This document shows, in pieces, positions 47,568 to 57,016 of a stretch of 64,000 nucleotides of DNA. The notes below the pieces were generated by a model that was given only the letters and a program-made list of their open reading frames with translations, was not told where the DNA came from and made no database searches. A program made the position numbers and the translations under genes. Source of the DNA: Synechococcus sp. MVIR-18-1 (GTDB lineage Bacteria; Cyanobacteriota; Cyanobacteriia; PCC-6307; Cyanobiaceae); assembly GCF_014279835.1 (NCBI RefSeq), contig NZ_CP047942.1, forward strand, positions 620,001 through 684,000. The letters are read 5' to 3'. Numbering within the stretch: position 1 is the first letter of the stretch; the number at the start of each line of letters is the position of its first letter.

Positions 47568-48614
47568 ATGCCTGTGCTGCTGCTTCAGCACGGTGGTCTC
47601 ACGTCCCTAACCGGGAAGACAGGCCTTGCAATGTTGCGACATCGACGGGGGCCGATTGCTGCTGTGATTGACCCCGCCCATGCCCACGGTTCCCTGGCTG
47701 AGATCACAGGGATTGATCGGACGGTGCCGATCGTCCCCGATCTGGCTGCGGCTTTGCCCTATCGCCCTGCTGTTGCGGTGGTGGGTTTAGCGCCTTCCGG
47801 TGGAGTGTTGCCCGACCCGTTGCGACGAGATGCCTTGGCCGCACTGCAGGCCGGGTTAAGCCTGGCCAGTGGGTTACACACGCAGTTGGGAGAGGATCCC
47901 GATTTCAAGGCGGCTTGTCATCCCGGGCAATGGATTTGGGATTTACGCCGGGAGCCCCCGAGCGTGCAGGTGGGTCAGGCTCGCGCGGCCTCGCTCTCCT
48001 GTCAGCGGGTTTTAGCGGTGGGAACCGATATGGCTGTGGGAAAGATGAGCGCCTGTTTGGCGTTACAAGCGGCAGCAGAACGGCACAAGCTGGTGTGCCG
48101 GTTTGTAGGAACCGGTCAGGCTGGAATTTTGATCAGTGGCCGGGGCGTTCCTTTGGATGCGGTGCGTGTGGACTACGCGGCTGGTGTGGTGGAAGCGGCT
48201 GTATTAGAGGCAGGGTCGGGGTTGTCAGAGCAGGATTTCTTGGTGGTGGAAGGGCAAGGCTCGCTCTGTCACCCAGGCTCAACGGCCACGCTTCCCTTGA
48301 TGCGCGGCAGTCAGCCAACGGCCTTGCTGATGGTGCATCGGGCTGGTCAGTCCACGATTGGGCGTTTGCCTGAGGTGCCGCTGCCCCCGTTGAAGGAGTG
48401 CATCAGTCTTTGTGAGTCGCTGGCGGCGATCGCGCGACCGCGAGGAGCAGGACCTCCTCCGAGGGTTCAAGCCCTGGCCCTCAACACAGCGGAGTTGTCG
48501 GCCGAGGAGGCGCAAAGAGCGATCGAGTCTTGTCAAGACGCTCTAGGACTTCCCTGTGATGACCCCATCCGCAATCGTGCAGACGGCCTTCTCGAGGTCT
48601 TCCTAAATCGTTGA
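47568..48614 (+). CDS. DUF1611 P-loop protein (DgcN-like)
   Basis: About 348 aa. An N-terminal domain (VLLLQHGGLTSLTGKTGLAML) is followed by a P-loop-like motif VGTDMAVGKMSACLAL and VVEGQGSLCHPGS, the DUF1611 signature. Members paired with dipeptide epimerases act on D-glutamate or related amides in some marine bacteria (recalled family knowledge). A TTG at 47535 would add eleven residues. tRNA-His lies just beyond on the other strand. Confidence 0.8.
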   Translation: MPVLLLQHGGLTSLTGKTGLAMLRHRRGPIAAVIDPAHAHGSLAEITGIDRTVPIVPDLAAALPYRPAVAVVGLAPSGGVLPDPLRRDALAALQAGLSLASGLHTQLGEDPDFKAACHPGQWIWDLRREPPSVQVGQARAASLSCQRVLAVGTDMAVGKMSACLALQAAAERHKLVCRFVGTGQAGILISGRGVPLDAVRVDYAAGVVEAAVLEAGSGLSEQDFLVVEGQGSLCHPGSTATLPLMRGSQPTALLMVHRAGQSTIGRLPEVPLPPLKECISLCESLAAIARPRGAGPPPRVQALALNTAELSAEEAQRAIESCQDALGLPCDDPIRNRADGLLEVFLNR

Positions 48615-48615
48615 G

Positions 48616-48689
48616 GGCGGATGAGGGGATTCGAACCCCCGGATGGCGGCACCACAAGCCGCTGCCTTAACCACTTGGCGACACCCGCC
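48616..48689 (-). tRNA. tRNA-His(GTG)
   Basis: The acceptor GCGGGTG pairs with CATCCGC, with an extra G(-1) opposite C73, the hallmark of tRNA-His. The anticodon loop TTGTGGT carries GTG. The T arm is GGGGGTTCGAATCCCC. CCA is not encoded. It lies antisense between two rightward genes. Confidence 0.95.
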
Positions 48690-48771
48690 GTGTCGGGTAA
48701 GAATCTACCAATTCACCAAACTTCTTCTGGAGACGCTCATCGGTCCTTTCCGTAAGCCATCGGCCAATGCA

Positions 48772-49158
48772 GTGGTCGCTGTTCTGGCACTGGCCGCCTC
48801 TGGTGCGGCACTCGCCTTCACGAATCCCTCCCCTCAAGACTTCAAGAGCTATGCCGGCGGCCAGCTCGTCGCGTTGATCAGCGACGAGTTATGTGGGGGT
48901 GGACTGCCGATGGTGCTGCAGCTTTGGGTGAAAAATTGCCCGCGCTTGATTCGCGATCAGGAGCCAGCGTTGGCGGAGCTTGCTGGTCAGTTCAGCCGTC
49001 GTCTCAACCTTGGCTTAGCCAGCATTTACACCACCGAGCTTGGTGGACAGGACTTGCTTCCCACCTTGCGTCTTCCGGAGTATTCGGTCAGGACCCTCGG
49101 AATCGCCGGACAATTTGTCATCCTTCACTCCAGTAGTGATGCCGGCAAGATCGAATGA
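48772..49158 (+). CDS. DUF4359 exported protein
   Basis: About 128 aa. The N-terminus is a signal-like helix (VVAVLALAASGAALAFTNPS) followed by PQDFKSYAGGQLV, the start pattern of DUF4359 proteins common in cyanobacteria. Three Cys residues follow. The start is doubtful: the frame extends into tRNA-His, so a GTG at 48772 is preferred. The stop overlaps the next gene (ATGA), hinting at coupling. Function unknown. Confidence 0.65.
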   Translation: MVAVLALAASGAALAFTNPSPQDFKSYAGGQLVALISDELCGGGLPMVLQLWVKNCPRLIRDQEPALAELAGQFSRRLNLGLASIYTTELGGQDLLPTLRLPEYSVRTLGIAGQFVILHSSSDAGKIE

Positions 49159-50411
49159 GTCCTCGTGTTGGCGATGGCACGCTCAGTGCCTGGATTCCAA
49201 GGGGACTGGTCGAGCTCGATCATGAACGCGTTGGGTCGCCAGCGCCGATCACGCGCGCTGATGGTCTATGTGCGTTGCAGGTGTCCTGGCGAGAGGGACG
49301 GATTGTGCAAGTGCAGCCCCTTGATGAGGGGGCAGAGGAACCGGATGGGATGTTGCTTCCCCGTTTGCTGGAACCCCATGCGCACCTTGATAAGGCATTC
49401 AGCTGGAGCCGCTATCCCAACTTCAGTGGCACCTACGCCGGAGCGATGGCAGCCAACCTCAGAGAACACCAGAGCCGAACTCTGGAGGTGGTTCAAGAGC
49501 GCTTTGAGCGCTCGATGCACTTGGCTTGGCGCCATGGTTTGCGTGCTGTGCGCACCCACATCGACAGCCTGGGACCTGGGGCCCAGTGCAGCTGGGACGC
49601 CATCCTTGAAGGAGCGTCTCGTTGGCAAGACCGCGTCACGGTTCAGCCGGTTGCCCTGGTTCCGGTGGAGAACTGGAGCAGCTCAGAAGGGGAACAGCTG
49701 GCGGCTCGGGTGGCAGCTTCCGGTGGCTTGCTCGGCGGTGTGATCACCCCCCCCTGCTCTGGGCGTGGGCACCGCCAAGCGTTGCGGAACCTCTTGGCGT
49801 TAGCCGATCGGCATGGATGTGGGGTGGATTTGCATATCGACGAAGCCAGCTCTGAGCCTGCTGCCGGGATGGTTCAGTTGATGCGCGTTCTCAAGCGGAT
49901 GACCGTTTCAGTGCCGATCACCTGCAGCCATGCCAGCAGCTTGTCGCTGCTCAGAGCGTCTGCCTTGCAGCGCCTTTCTGAACGGATGGCGCGTCACAAC
50001 GTTCAAGTGGTCGCCCTCCCCCTGACCAATGGCTGGCTGTTGGGTCGGCAGGATTCCGGTACCCCTTTGCGGCGACCATTGGCGCCGATTCGTCAGTTGC
50101 AGCGGGCTGGGGTGTGTGTGGCCGTGGGCGGTGACAACGTGCAGGATCCATGGTTTCCGGCTGGCAACTTCGACCCCTTGGCTTTGATTGCAGCGAGCCT
50201 GGCTCAGGCCCAGCTTGCTCCATGGGAACGCTTGGGTCTTTCGCCGTTTACAACGGCGGCAGCTCGATTGATGCGGATGGAGTGGGACGGTGTGATCCGA
50301 GCGGGTGCACCCGCTGATGCGATGCAGCTTCCCGTTCAAAGCTGGGCGGAAGCCTTGGCAACACCTCCAGAGCGTCGCTTGATGGTGCGTGGGGTGTGGG
50401 TGCAGGATTGA
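49155..50411 (+). CDS. Cytosine deaminase-like amidohydrolase
   Basis: A 418-aa metal-dependent hydrolase of the CodA branch. Metal ligands: EPHAHLDKAF (His75, His77), LHIDEASS (His227, with Glu230), CSHASSL (His259) and Asp327 in VGGDNVQDPWFP. Branch members deaminate cytosine or hydrolyse cyclic ureides and N-acyl compounds, so the substrate is open. The gene overlaps the DUF4359 stop and is followed 36 bp later by an FAD oxidase. No cytosine permease is nearby. Confidence 0.82.
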   Translation: MSPRVGDGTLSAWIPRGLVELDHERVGSPAPITRADGLCALQVSWREGRIVQVQPLDEGAEEPDGMLLPRLLEPHAHLDKAFSWSRYPNFSGTYAGAMAANLREHQSRTLEVVQERFERSMHLAWRHGLRAVRTHIDSLGPGAQCSWDAILEGASRWQDRVTVQPVALVPVENWSSSEGEQLAARVAASGGLLGGVITPPCSGRGHRQALRNLLALADRHGCGVDLHIDEASSEPAAGMVQLMRVLKRMTVSVPITCSHASSLSLLRASALQRLSERMARHNVQVVALPLTNGWLLGRQDSGTPLRRPLAPIRQLQRAGVCVAVGGDNVQDPWFPAGNFDPLALIAASLAQAQLAPWERLGLSPFTTAAARLMRMEWDGVIRAGAPADAMQLPVQSWAEALATPPERRLMVRGVWVQD

Positions 50412-50447
50412 ATCTGAGGATCACCTCCAGTCCAGCTCTGAATCGCC

Positions 50448-51779
50448 ATGGTTTTCGATACTTTGCACAACGAGCTGGCAGCCATTGCTGATCTCAGCTT
50501 GCTGACGAGTCCAGCTGACTTGGATCGCTATTCCCGCGATGCCTACGACTACTCACCGGTGCTGCGAGAACAGCTCAGGCAATGCCGCGCTGATCTCGTG
50601 GTCAGTGCGGCTTCGGTGCAGGCGGTGCAAGCGGTGGCCGCGGCATGTCATCGCCATCGTGTTCCGCTCACCTTGCGTGGAGCGGGAACGGGAAATTATG
50701 GCCAGAGCGTGCCTTTAAAAGGGGGCGTGGTGCTCTTGATGGATGCGTTGCGCGAGGTGCGTTCCATCGATCCGGTGTCTGGCGTGGTGACTGTGGAATG
50801 CGGCTGCTTGATGCGCGACCTCGACCGCGCCTTGGCTGTTCATGGCCGTCAATTAAGGCTGTTTCCGAGTACTTGGCGTAGTGCCACGATCGGTGGCTTT
50901 ATCGGAGGCGGATCTGGGGGAATCGGATCGGTGCGCTGGGGATTTTTGCGGGATCCTGGCCACCTCCTTGGCTTGGAGGTGGTGACGATGGAGGCCTCCC
51001 CTCGGCTGTTGCAACTGGAGGCTGCGGAGGCGGAAGCCCTCAATCACGCCTATGGCACCAATGGCATCATCACGGCGCTCACCCTCTCCTCGGCGGCGCG
51101 GGTGGCCTGGCAGGAGGTTGTTGTGGATTGTCCCGACTGGACGACGGCGGTGGAACTGGCCCTGCGTTGTGGTCAAGCTGCGCTTGAGTTGAACCTCTGC
51201 ACTGTTTTGCAGTCGCCGATTGTGGATCGTCTCCCGTCGTGGAGTGGTTCCTCACGGGGACAGCACCGGTTGCTGTTGTTGGTGGCTCCCGATGGTGTGA
51301 GCACGGTTGAACGTCTGGCGAGCTCTGTTCAGGCGGAGGTGCAAGTGCTCGGGGATGAGGACAATCATCAGGGCAACGGTTTACGGGAGTTGAGCTGGAA
51401 TCACACAACCCTGCATCTGCGCAATCACGATCCCAACTGGACCTACCTGCAGATGTTGTTGCCCCAGCCTGAACTGGTTTGTATGGAATCGCTCCAGCAG
51501 CGCTGGGGCGACGATCTCGTCTGGCATCTCGAGGCCGTTCGTCAGCAGGGGGCCTTCCGATTGGCGGCTCTGCCGGTGGTCTATTGGAGAGGAGCGAAGG
51601 CTCTCCAGGACTTAATCGACGACTGTCTTGCCGAGGGAGCGTTTGTGTTTAACCCCCATGTGCTCACCGTTGAGGGAGGCGGCCTGGGTGTGATTGATGG
51701 CGATCAGGTGGCAGCGAAGCATCGCCACGATCCTGATGGCTTGCTCAATCCAGGAAAGCTGGGTGGATTTCCCGAGTAG
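50448..51779 (+). CDS. FAD-linked oxidase (GlcD/VAO type)
   Basis: A 443-aa flavoprotein with the FAD-binding PP-loop (LTLRGAGTGNYGQSVPLKGG, IGGFIGGGSGGIGSVRWG) and a C-terminal NPGKLGGFPE end typical of D-2-hydroxyacid dehydrogenase relatives such as GlcD. Substrate unknown. It is the last gene of the rightward epimerase-amidohydrolase group, ending next to the leftward pentapeptide gene. Confidence 0.85.
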   Translation: MVFDTLHNELAAIADLSLLTSPADLDRYSRDAYDYSPVLREQLRQCRADLVVSAASVQAVQAVAAACHRHRVPLTLRGAGTGNYGQSVPLKGGVVLLMDALREVRSIDPVSGVVTVECGCLMRDLDRALAVHGRQLRLFPSTWRSATIGGFIGGGSGGIGSVRWGFLRDPGHLLGLEVVTMEASPRLLQLEAAEAEALNHAYGTNGIITALTLSSAARVAWQEVVVDCPDWTTAVELALRCGQAALELNLCTVLQSPIVDRLPSWSGSSRGQHRLLLLVAPDGVSTVERLASSVQAEVQVLGDEDNHQGNGLRELSWNHTTLHLRNHDPNWTYLQMLLPQPELVCMESLQQRWGDDLVWHLEAVRQQGAFRLAALPVVYWRGAKALQDLIDDCLAEGAFVFNPHVLTVEGGGLGVIDGDQVAAKHRHDPDGLLNPGKLGGFPE

Positions 51780-52313
51780 TTAGCACTCCAGGCTGTCGCG
51801 GGTGGAGACACCGCTACTGGAATTGACGCCATCAGCGTCCTGACAGAGCCGGCGTTGATCTTCCCGATCCAACAAGGCATTTGTGAAATCTGCGCCCTCG
51901 ATGTCTGCACCGGCAAAGCTGCTTCCGGAGGCGATCACACCAATGAGCAAGGCGTCGCGAAGATCCGTTTTGGAGAAATCGGCACGATCCATCAAGGCAT
52001 CACTCAGATCGGCGCCATGGAAATTTGCCTCTGAAAATTCTGCTTGGGTAAAGATCGTCCCTTGGAGGTTGGCGCCGCTGAAATCTGCACCTTTACCCGT
52101 CGCTCCTGCAAAGGATGTGTTGAACAGGTTCTGGCCATGAAAATCACTACCGCTTTGGTTGGTCAGGGTGTAATCCACGCGCTCTTGGAACAAGGCTCGA
52201 TCTTGGAGCCCCACACCGGTAGAGGTATCGAGAGCGATGACAGGGAATGGCAGAGCTGTTATGAACGCCAGCAGAGCAATCGCGAAGATTGAGCGCAAAG
52301 TCCGATAGCGCAT
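51780..52313 (-). CDS. Exported pentapeptide-repeat protein
   Basis: A 177-aa protein with a signal peptide (RTLRSIFAIALLAFITALPF) and about eight pentapeptide repeats of A(D/N)LXX type (ADFSGANLQGTIF, ADLSDALMDRADFSKTDLRD), which build a right-handed quadrilateral helix. The C-terminus has two Cys. The likely place is the thylakoid lumen or periplasm. I chose the ATG at 52313 so that the signal peptide starts at the N-terminus. Confidence 0.85.
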   Translation of the reverse strand: MRYRTLRSIFAIALLAFITALPFPVIALDTSTGVGLQDRALFQERVDYTLTNQSGSDFHGQNLFNTSFAGATGKGADFSGANLQGTIFTQAEFSEANFHGADLSDALMDRADFSKTDLRDALLIGVIASGSSFAGADIEGADFTNALLDREDQRRLCQDADGVNSSSGVSTRDSLEC

Positions 52314-52412
52314 GACAGGTGCATCGATAGCTGACCTCACTCTGCCTTTAATCCGGACGCTTTGAATGCATCGCTGCTGAACCATCTGCCGATGAGGGTT
52401 GCGTGGAGATCT

Positions 52413-53663
52413 TTATCTCTTGGGCTCTTTCAGCACTCCCTTTGCTAACAACGATCCGATCAAATACAAGGAGCCTGCAATCACAGGCGCTGGCTTCGGA
52501 CTGTCTGCATCGTTCTTGAACAGGTTGACGAGAACGTCCTCCACGCAGGAGGCGCTCCTTAGTTGATGCGCATGCGATGGGCAGATCTCGCTCAATTGAT
52601 CGGCTGTCCAGCTGACATGCCCTGGCACCGGCACGATCCAGGCTTCGTCGTTTGGCTCCACCAAAATCCTGAGCATTTCCGGGGCTTGCTTGTGGCCCTG
52701 AATGCCAAGAATCCAGATCTGCTGCTGCCCTGACTGGCTCCAGCTACGACGCTCGAGCGCGAGCTGCTCGGCTGCATCGGGGTTGTGGGCTCCATCCACG
52801 CGCACAGAGTGGTGGTTCCAGTGCAACGTTTGAAGCCGTCCAGGCCAACGGGCTTGGGCCAGCCCTCGCCGGATCTGCTCCTCTGTGATCGTGCTGCCAA
52901 GGGCATTCATTCGTCGCAGCGCCGCACGTGCCACGGCTCCGTTACGCCGTTGCAGGTGTCCAGAGAGCCCAAGCTCCCACTCGTCGGTGAGCGGCTTCAC
53001 CCACTCCAGCGTGGCGCCCATGTCTTGGCTGCGCTCCTCCAAGACTTTGGTCACCGCATCGTGTTGAGGGGCACTAATCACATGGGCTCCAGGGCCGATC
53101 ACCGCTGCTTTTTCGCTGCTGATCGCCGTTAAGGAGTGCCCGAGATGTTCGCAGTGATCCATTCCGATCGAGCCAATGGCGATAAGAGGTCGATTGGGAT
53201 GGGCTGTTGTGGCATCCAGCCGCCCTCCAAGACCTGCTTCTAAAACGAGCCAATCCAGGGCGTTGGCTTCAAAATGAACAAGGGCTGCCGTGATCAGCTG
53301 CTCGAACGGGGTCAGGTTGTGATGCTGCGCCACCGGTTGGAGTTGTTTTAGACGTTGGCGTAGTTGAGCCAGCTCAATCTGCTGCTGATTCACGCAAATC
53401 CGTTCACACCAACTCGTGAGATGCGGAGACGTGGTGAGGCCAGAGCGCAGACCTGCTGCCGTCAGCCCGCTGTGAATCATGCAGGCGATCGAGCCTTTGC
53501 CATTGGTTCCGACCACCTGCACGGCGGGAACACCAGCGCAGGGGTTGGCTAGAGCGGCAAGAGCTGCCTGCATCCGCTCAAGCGATAAATCCATTCCCCG
53601 CTGCTCAAAGGGAGAGAGCAGATCCGCCAACTCATCAAGGGGATCCAGCTTGGAGCGGGTCAC
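52413..53663 (-). CDS. folC: Bifunctional folylpolyglutamate/dihydrofolate synthase
   Basis: A 416-aa Mur-ligase-family enzyme. The P-loop GTNGKGSIACMIHS, the second motif SPHLTSWCERICVN, LEAGLGGRLDATT and the C-terminal VDGAHNPDAAEQL block are present. It adds glutamates to folate. The start is GTG at 53663 and overlaps the argD stop as GTGA. Confidence 0.93.
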   Translation of the reverse strand: MTRSKLDPLDELADLLSPFEQRGMDLSLERMQAALAALANPCAGVPAVQVVGTNGKGSIACMIHSGLTAAGLRSGLTTSPHLTSWCERICVNQQQIELAQLRQRLKQLQPVAQHHNLTPFEQLITAALVHFEANALDWLVLEAGLGGRLDATTAHPNRPLIAIGSIGMDHCEHLGHSLTAISSEKAAVIGPGAHVISAPQHDAVTKVLEERSQDMGATLEWVKPLTDEWELGLSGHLQRRNGAVARAALRRMNALGSTITEEQIRRGLAQARWPGRLQTLHWNHHSVRVDGAHNPDAAEQLALERRSWSQSGQQQIWILGIQGHKQAPEMLRILVEPNDEAWIVPVPGHVSWTADQLSEICPSHAHQLRSASCVEDVLVNLFKNDADSPKPAPVIAGSLYLIGSLLAKGVLKEPKR

Positions 53664-54901
53664 GTGTTCAGCAGTTCCAGCGTCCGTTCCAGGCGGGAGA
53701 GCAGCTCGTTCACCTCTCGGCGATCGATCACTAAGGGGGGAACCATCCGCACCACCTTGGCTCCGGCAGGAACGAGCAAGAGTTTTTGCGCTAAGGCCGC
53801 TTTCACAACATCAGCAGCATTGAGATTGCAGTCCTCTCGTAGGACCAAACCCTGCAGTAAGCCCCAACCGCGGGCATTCTCGAGTTGTTGAGGGAAGCGT
53901 TGGATGAGTTGGTTGAGTCCAGCTCTTAATTGCGCACCCCGTTCTGAAACGTTGCGGAGCAGCTGTTTCCGTTCCAATTCTCGGGCGACGGTCAGACCAG
54001 CGCGACAAGCAAAGGGGTTGCCACCAAACGTGCTGGCGTGATCTCCAGGTGTGAACAGGTCGGCGTGCTCGGTGGTTAGCAGGGCACCGATCGCATGGCC
54101 ACCACCAAGGCCTTTCGCCAAGGTGATCACGTCGGGTTTGACATCCAGTTGCTCGTAGCCCCAGAGCTTGCCGCTGCGACCCATTCCCACTTGAACTTCG
54201 TCAAAGATCAAGAGAATGTTGCGTTCATCACAGTGGCGACGCATCGCACGGAACACCTCGGGATCACCTGGATTCACACCGCCCTCGCCTTGGAGCGGCT
54301 CGATCAGGACAGCGCAAACCCGAGGGCCATGGGCCTCTAGGCGGTTTAAAAGCTGTTCAAAACTCTGGATGTCGTTGTAAGTGAAGGTCTCAAACCCCTC
54401 CACCATCGGCTCAAATCCCACGTGATAACGGGGTTGTCCTGTGGCACTCACCGCTGCAAGCGTGCGGCCATGGAAGCTTGCGGCCGCCGTCAAGATCACG
54501 GGCCGTTCAATTCCTCGGCGTTGATGGCCATGCTTGCGGGCCAATTTGATGGCCGCTTCATTGGCTTCCGCACCAGAATTGCAAAAGAACACACTGTCTG
54601 CGCAGCTGTTGTTCACGAGCCAACGGGCTAGCTCTTCCTGCTCAGGAATCTCATAAAGATTGGAGACGTGCTGGAGGCGGCTGAGCTGATCCTTCAGCGC
54701 ACGCCGCAGTGCGGGGTTGCTATGGCCGAGGGTGCAAGTGGCAATCCCAGCCACGGCATCGAGGTAGCGATGGCCTTTGTGGTCACGGACCCAGCAACCT
54801 TTCCCACGCACCAGGGTGAGCGGGTAACGGTTGTAGGTCCCCATCACAGCAGTGGGGGGTGGCTCAGTGATGCCAGTGGCTTTTGGGGATGTGTCTACCA
54901 T
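53660..54901 (-). CDS. argD: Acetylornithine aminotransferase
   Basis: A 413-aa class III PLP aminotransferase for arginine synthesis. Motifs: YLDAVAGIATCTLGHSNP, FFCNSGAEANEAAIKLARKH, FDEVQVGMGRSGKLW and the PLP Lys in ITLAKGLGGGHAIGA. The start is ATG at 54901. The downstream folC overlaps its stop. The tRNA-Leu terminator lies 76 bp upstream of the start. Confidence 0.93.
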   Translation of the reverse strand: MVDTSPKATGITEPPPTAVMGTYNRYPLTLVRGKGCWVRDHKGHRYLDAVAGIATCTLGHSNPALRRALKDQLSRLQHVSNLYEIPEQEELARWLVNNSCADSVFFCNSGAEANEAAIKLARKHGHQRRGIERPVILTAAASFHGRTLAAVSATGQPRYHVGFEPMVEGFETFTYNDIQSFEQLLNRLEAHGPRVCAVLIEPLQGEGGVNPGDPEVFRAMRRHCDERNILLIFDEVQVGMGRSGKLWGYEQLDVKPDVITLAKGLGGGHAIGALLTTEHADLFTPGDHASTFGGNPFACRAGLTVARELERKQLLRNVSERGAQLRAGLNQLIQRFPQQLENARGWGLLQGLVLREDCNLNAADVVKAALAQKLLLVPAGAKVVRMVPPLVIDRREVNELLSRLERTLELLNT

Positions 54902-54976
54902 TTCGCCCGACTGTGAACCAGTGGCTTTCGTTGTTCCATTGAAGCTGACCGCCCTGAATGGAGTGGGTCACGCATC

Positions 54977-55010
54977 AAAAAACAGCCCATTGATTTGCCC
55001 ATTCAATGGG
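54977..55010 (-). terminator. Rho-independent terminator after tRNA-Leu(CAA)
   Basis: CCCATTGA/TCAATGGG is a perfect 8-bp stem with a 9-nt loop, followed on the minus strand by CTGTTTTTT. It lies 22 bases past the tRNA-Leu 3' end. Confidence 0.85.
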
Positions 55011-55032
55011 TGGGATCATCCCGATTCGGTCA

Positions 55033-55114
55033 TACAGGTGGTCGGACTTGAACCGACAAGGGTTTCCCCGCCGCATTTTGAGTGCGGTGCGTCTACCAAT
55101 TCCGCCACACCTGC
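55033..55114 (-). tRNA. tRNA-Leu(CAA)
   Basis: A class II tRNA. The acceptor GCAGGTG pairs with CACCTGT (G-U at the end), the anticodon loop CTCAAAA carries CAA (reading UUG), the variable arm is long and the T arm is GTCGGTTCAAGTCCGAC. The discriminator is A. Followed by a strong terminator. Confidence 0.95.
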
Positions 55115-55198
55115 TCATTCACGTCTCTAGACGCTCAAGGCCCATCAATGGATTGAGGGCTCTCTAATCACCCTACACGTTTCGAGTCTGAGACTCTC

Positions 55199-56497
55199 TC
55201 AGGGTGTGCGCCTGATCAATTTGGCTCCAACACGGCCAAGCTTCGCTTCGATATCGGCGTAGCCACGGTCGAGGTGGTCGAGGCCGCTCACTTGTGATTT
55301 CCCTGTTGCCACCAGTGCTGCCAACACCATGGCGGCTGAGGCTCTGAGATCGGTTCCATTGACTGGAGCCCCGCTGAGTGCGGATACGCCTTCCACAACA
55401 GCAGTGTTGCTTTGAACCCTGATGGAGGCTCCCATGCGCTGCAGCTCTGCGACATGCTGCATCCGGTTTTCGTAGATCTTCTCCGTAATCACACTCGTTC
55501 CTTGTGCCGTAGCCAGTAAGGCCATGAACGGTGCTTGCAGATCGGTAGGAAAACCAGGGAATGGTTGGGTGGTGATGTCGATGCCCCGGATCTCGCCGGG
55601 AGTGATCGTGATCCCTTCTTGATCGATATCAAGTTTGCAGCCGCAGTCGCGCAGTTTCTGCAGAACGGCACTGAGATGTTCAGGGATCACGGGAGCCACT
55701 CTTAGCTTTGAGCGGGTGATGGCAGCAGCAAGGAGGAAGGTGCCGGCCTCAATGCGGTCGGGAATCACCATGTAATCGCAACCCTTGAGTTGGTCCACAC
55801 CTTCCACGGTGATGGTGGGTCCGCCAGCACCGCTGATGTTTGCGCCCATGGCAATCAACAAGTTGGCGAGATCCTGAACCTCTGGCTCCTGGGCTGCATT
55901 TGAAATCACGCTGGTGCCTCGCGCCAAGGCTGCTGCCATCAAGATGGTTTCTGTGGCGCCCACACTGGGGCAATCCAGAACGATCTCTGCACCTTTGAGA
56001 CGTTGCTCCCTGCCTGGGATCGAAGCGGCAATGATGCCGTGCTCCACATTCACAACAGCTCCGAGCGCCTTCAATCCACGGATGTGTTCCACCACCGGAC
56101 GCGCACCAATGCGGCATCCACCGGGGAGGGGCACCCGTGCGTGGCCCATACGGGCGAGGAGCGGGCCAATCGCAAAAAAGCTGGCGCGCAGGCCATTCAC
56201 TAATTCGTATGGAGGCTCTGCTCCTGTCATCTGATCGGCATGGAGGCGCACCACCTCGCCGCTGCGTTGAACCTTGACGCCCAAGGAAGACAGGATTTCT
56301 GTCATCCCGCCAATATCCGTGAGGGGGGGGACGTTGCGGAGGGTGAGAGGGTCTTCGGTCAGAAGGGAGGCCGTCATCAGCACGAGCGCTGAATTTTTCG
56401 CGCCACTCACGCGGAGCTCTCCGCTCAACTTCTCTCCACCATCAATCTCGAGGTGCGGCTTGAGAATGTCTTGAGACGCAAGAGCCGCTACCGTCAT
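55199..56497 (-). CDS. murA: UDP-N-acetylglucosamine 1-carboxyvinyltransferase
   Basis: A 432-aa enzyme, the first committed step of peptidoglycan synthesis. The N-terminal [10 protein letters not shown] block carries the catalytic Lys, and the active-site Cys128 sits in [19 protein letters not shown], so it is the fosfomycin-sensitive Cys form. The ATG at 56497 is used. A shared upstream region separates it from tRNA-Leu(CAG). Confidence 0.96.
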   Translation of the reverse strand: MTVAALASQDILKPHLEIDGGEKLSGELRVSGAKNSALVLMTASLLTEDPLTLRNVPPLTDIGGMTEILSSLGVKVQRSGEVVRLHADQMTGAEPPYELVNGLRASFFAIGPLLARMGHARVPLPGGCRIGARPVVEHIRGLKALGAVVNVEHGIIAASIPGREQRLKGAEIVLDCPSVGATETILMAAALARGTSVISNAAQEPEVQDLANLLIAMGANISGAGGPTITVEGVDQLKGCDYMVIPDRIEAGTFLLAAAITRSKLRVAPVIPEHLSAVLQKLRDCGCKLDIDQEGITITPGEIRGIDITTQPFPGFPTDLQAPFMALLATAQGTSVITEKIYENRMQHVAELQRMGASIRVQSNTAVVEGVSALSGAPVNGTDLRASAAMVLAALVATGKSQVSGLDHLDRGYADIEAKLGRVGAKLIRRTP

Positions 56498-56647
56498 GCC
56501 CGTGGTTACTTAATTCAGGACCATATTGACCATCAAGGATGAGACCGTCTAGACGGCCGGCGCTCAAACTGGTTCTGTTGGGTTCAGATCGTGTCTGACA
56601 CTCCAAAGCTGATGTCGTATGGTCATCAGGTCACGTTTGTGACGCCA

Positions 56648-56729
56648 GCGGTTGTGGCGGAATTGGTAGACGCGCATGTTTCAGGTACATGTGTCTTCGG
56701 ACGTGGGAGTTCAAGTCTCCCTAACCGCA
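56648..56729 (+). tRNA. tRNA-Leu(CAG)
   Basis: A class II tRNA. The acceptor GCGGTTG pairs with TAACCGC, the anticodon loop TTCAGGT carries CAG (reading CUG), the variable arm is long and the T arm is GGAGTTCAAGTCTCC. The discriminator is A. A small protein gene follows 34 bases later. Confidence 0.95.
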
Positions 56730-56763
56730 TTAACGTGACTGGGTCAGGACTCCCAACTCCTTC

Positions 56764-57012
56764 ATGATTGTGCTCAAGATCTCCAACTCATCGGAGGTAG
56801 TGGCTTCCAAAGTTGGCAAGTTTCTCGAATTTTTGACACCGGATTCAATTGATCAATCCACGGTGGAAGATCAAGTGATTAAAAAGTTGATTGAGAACTT
56901 GGCGGCTGAAGGCATCAAAGGTGAAATCGCTGCAGTTCAAGGCATTGATCTCGAAGGTCAGGATCTCAAGCTTCACGACGGCATGAAGGTGCGTAAGCAC
57001 ACGAGCTTTTGA
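56764..57012 (+). CDS. Small soluble protein, unknown
   Basis: An 82-aa protein (MIVLKISNSSEVVASKVGKF, then LKLHDGMKVRKHTSF at the end). It looks like an authentic conserved cyanobacterial protein, but I do not recognise the family. It starts 34 bases after tRNA-Leu and ends four bases before an SpoU methyltransferase gene, so all may be co-transcribed. Confidence 0.6.
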   Translation: MIVLKISNSSEVVASKVGKFLEFLTPDSIDQSTVEDQVIKKLIENLAAEGIKGEIAAVQGIDLEGQDLKLHDGMKVRKHTSF

Positions 57013-57016
57013 TTCG

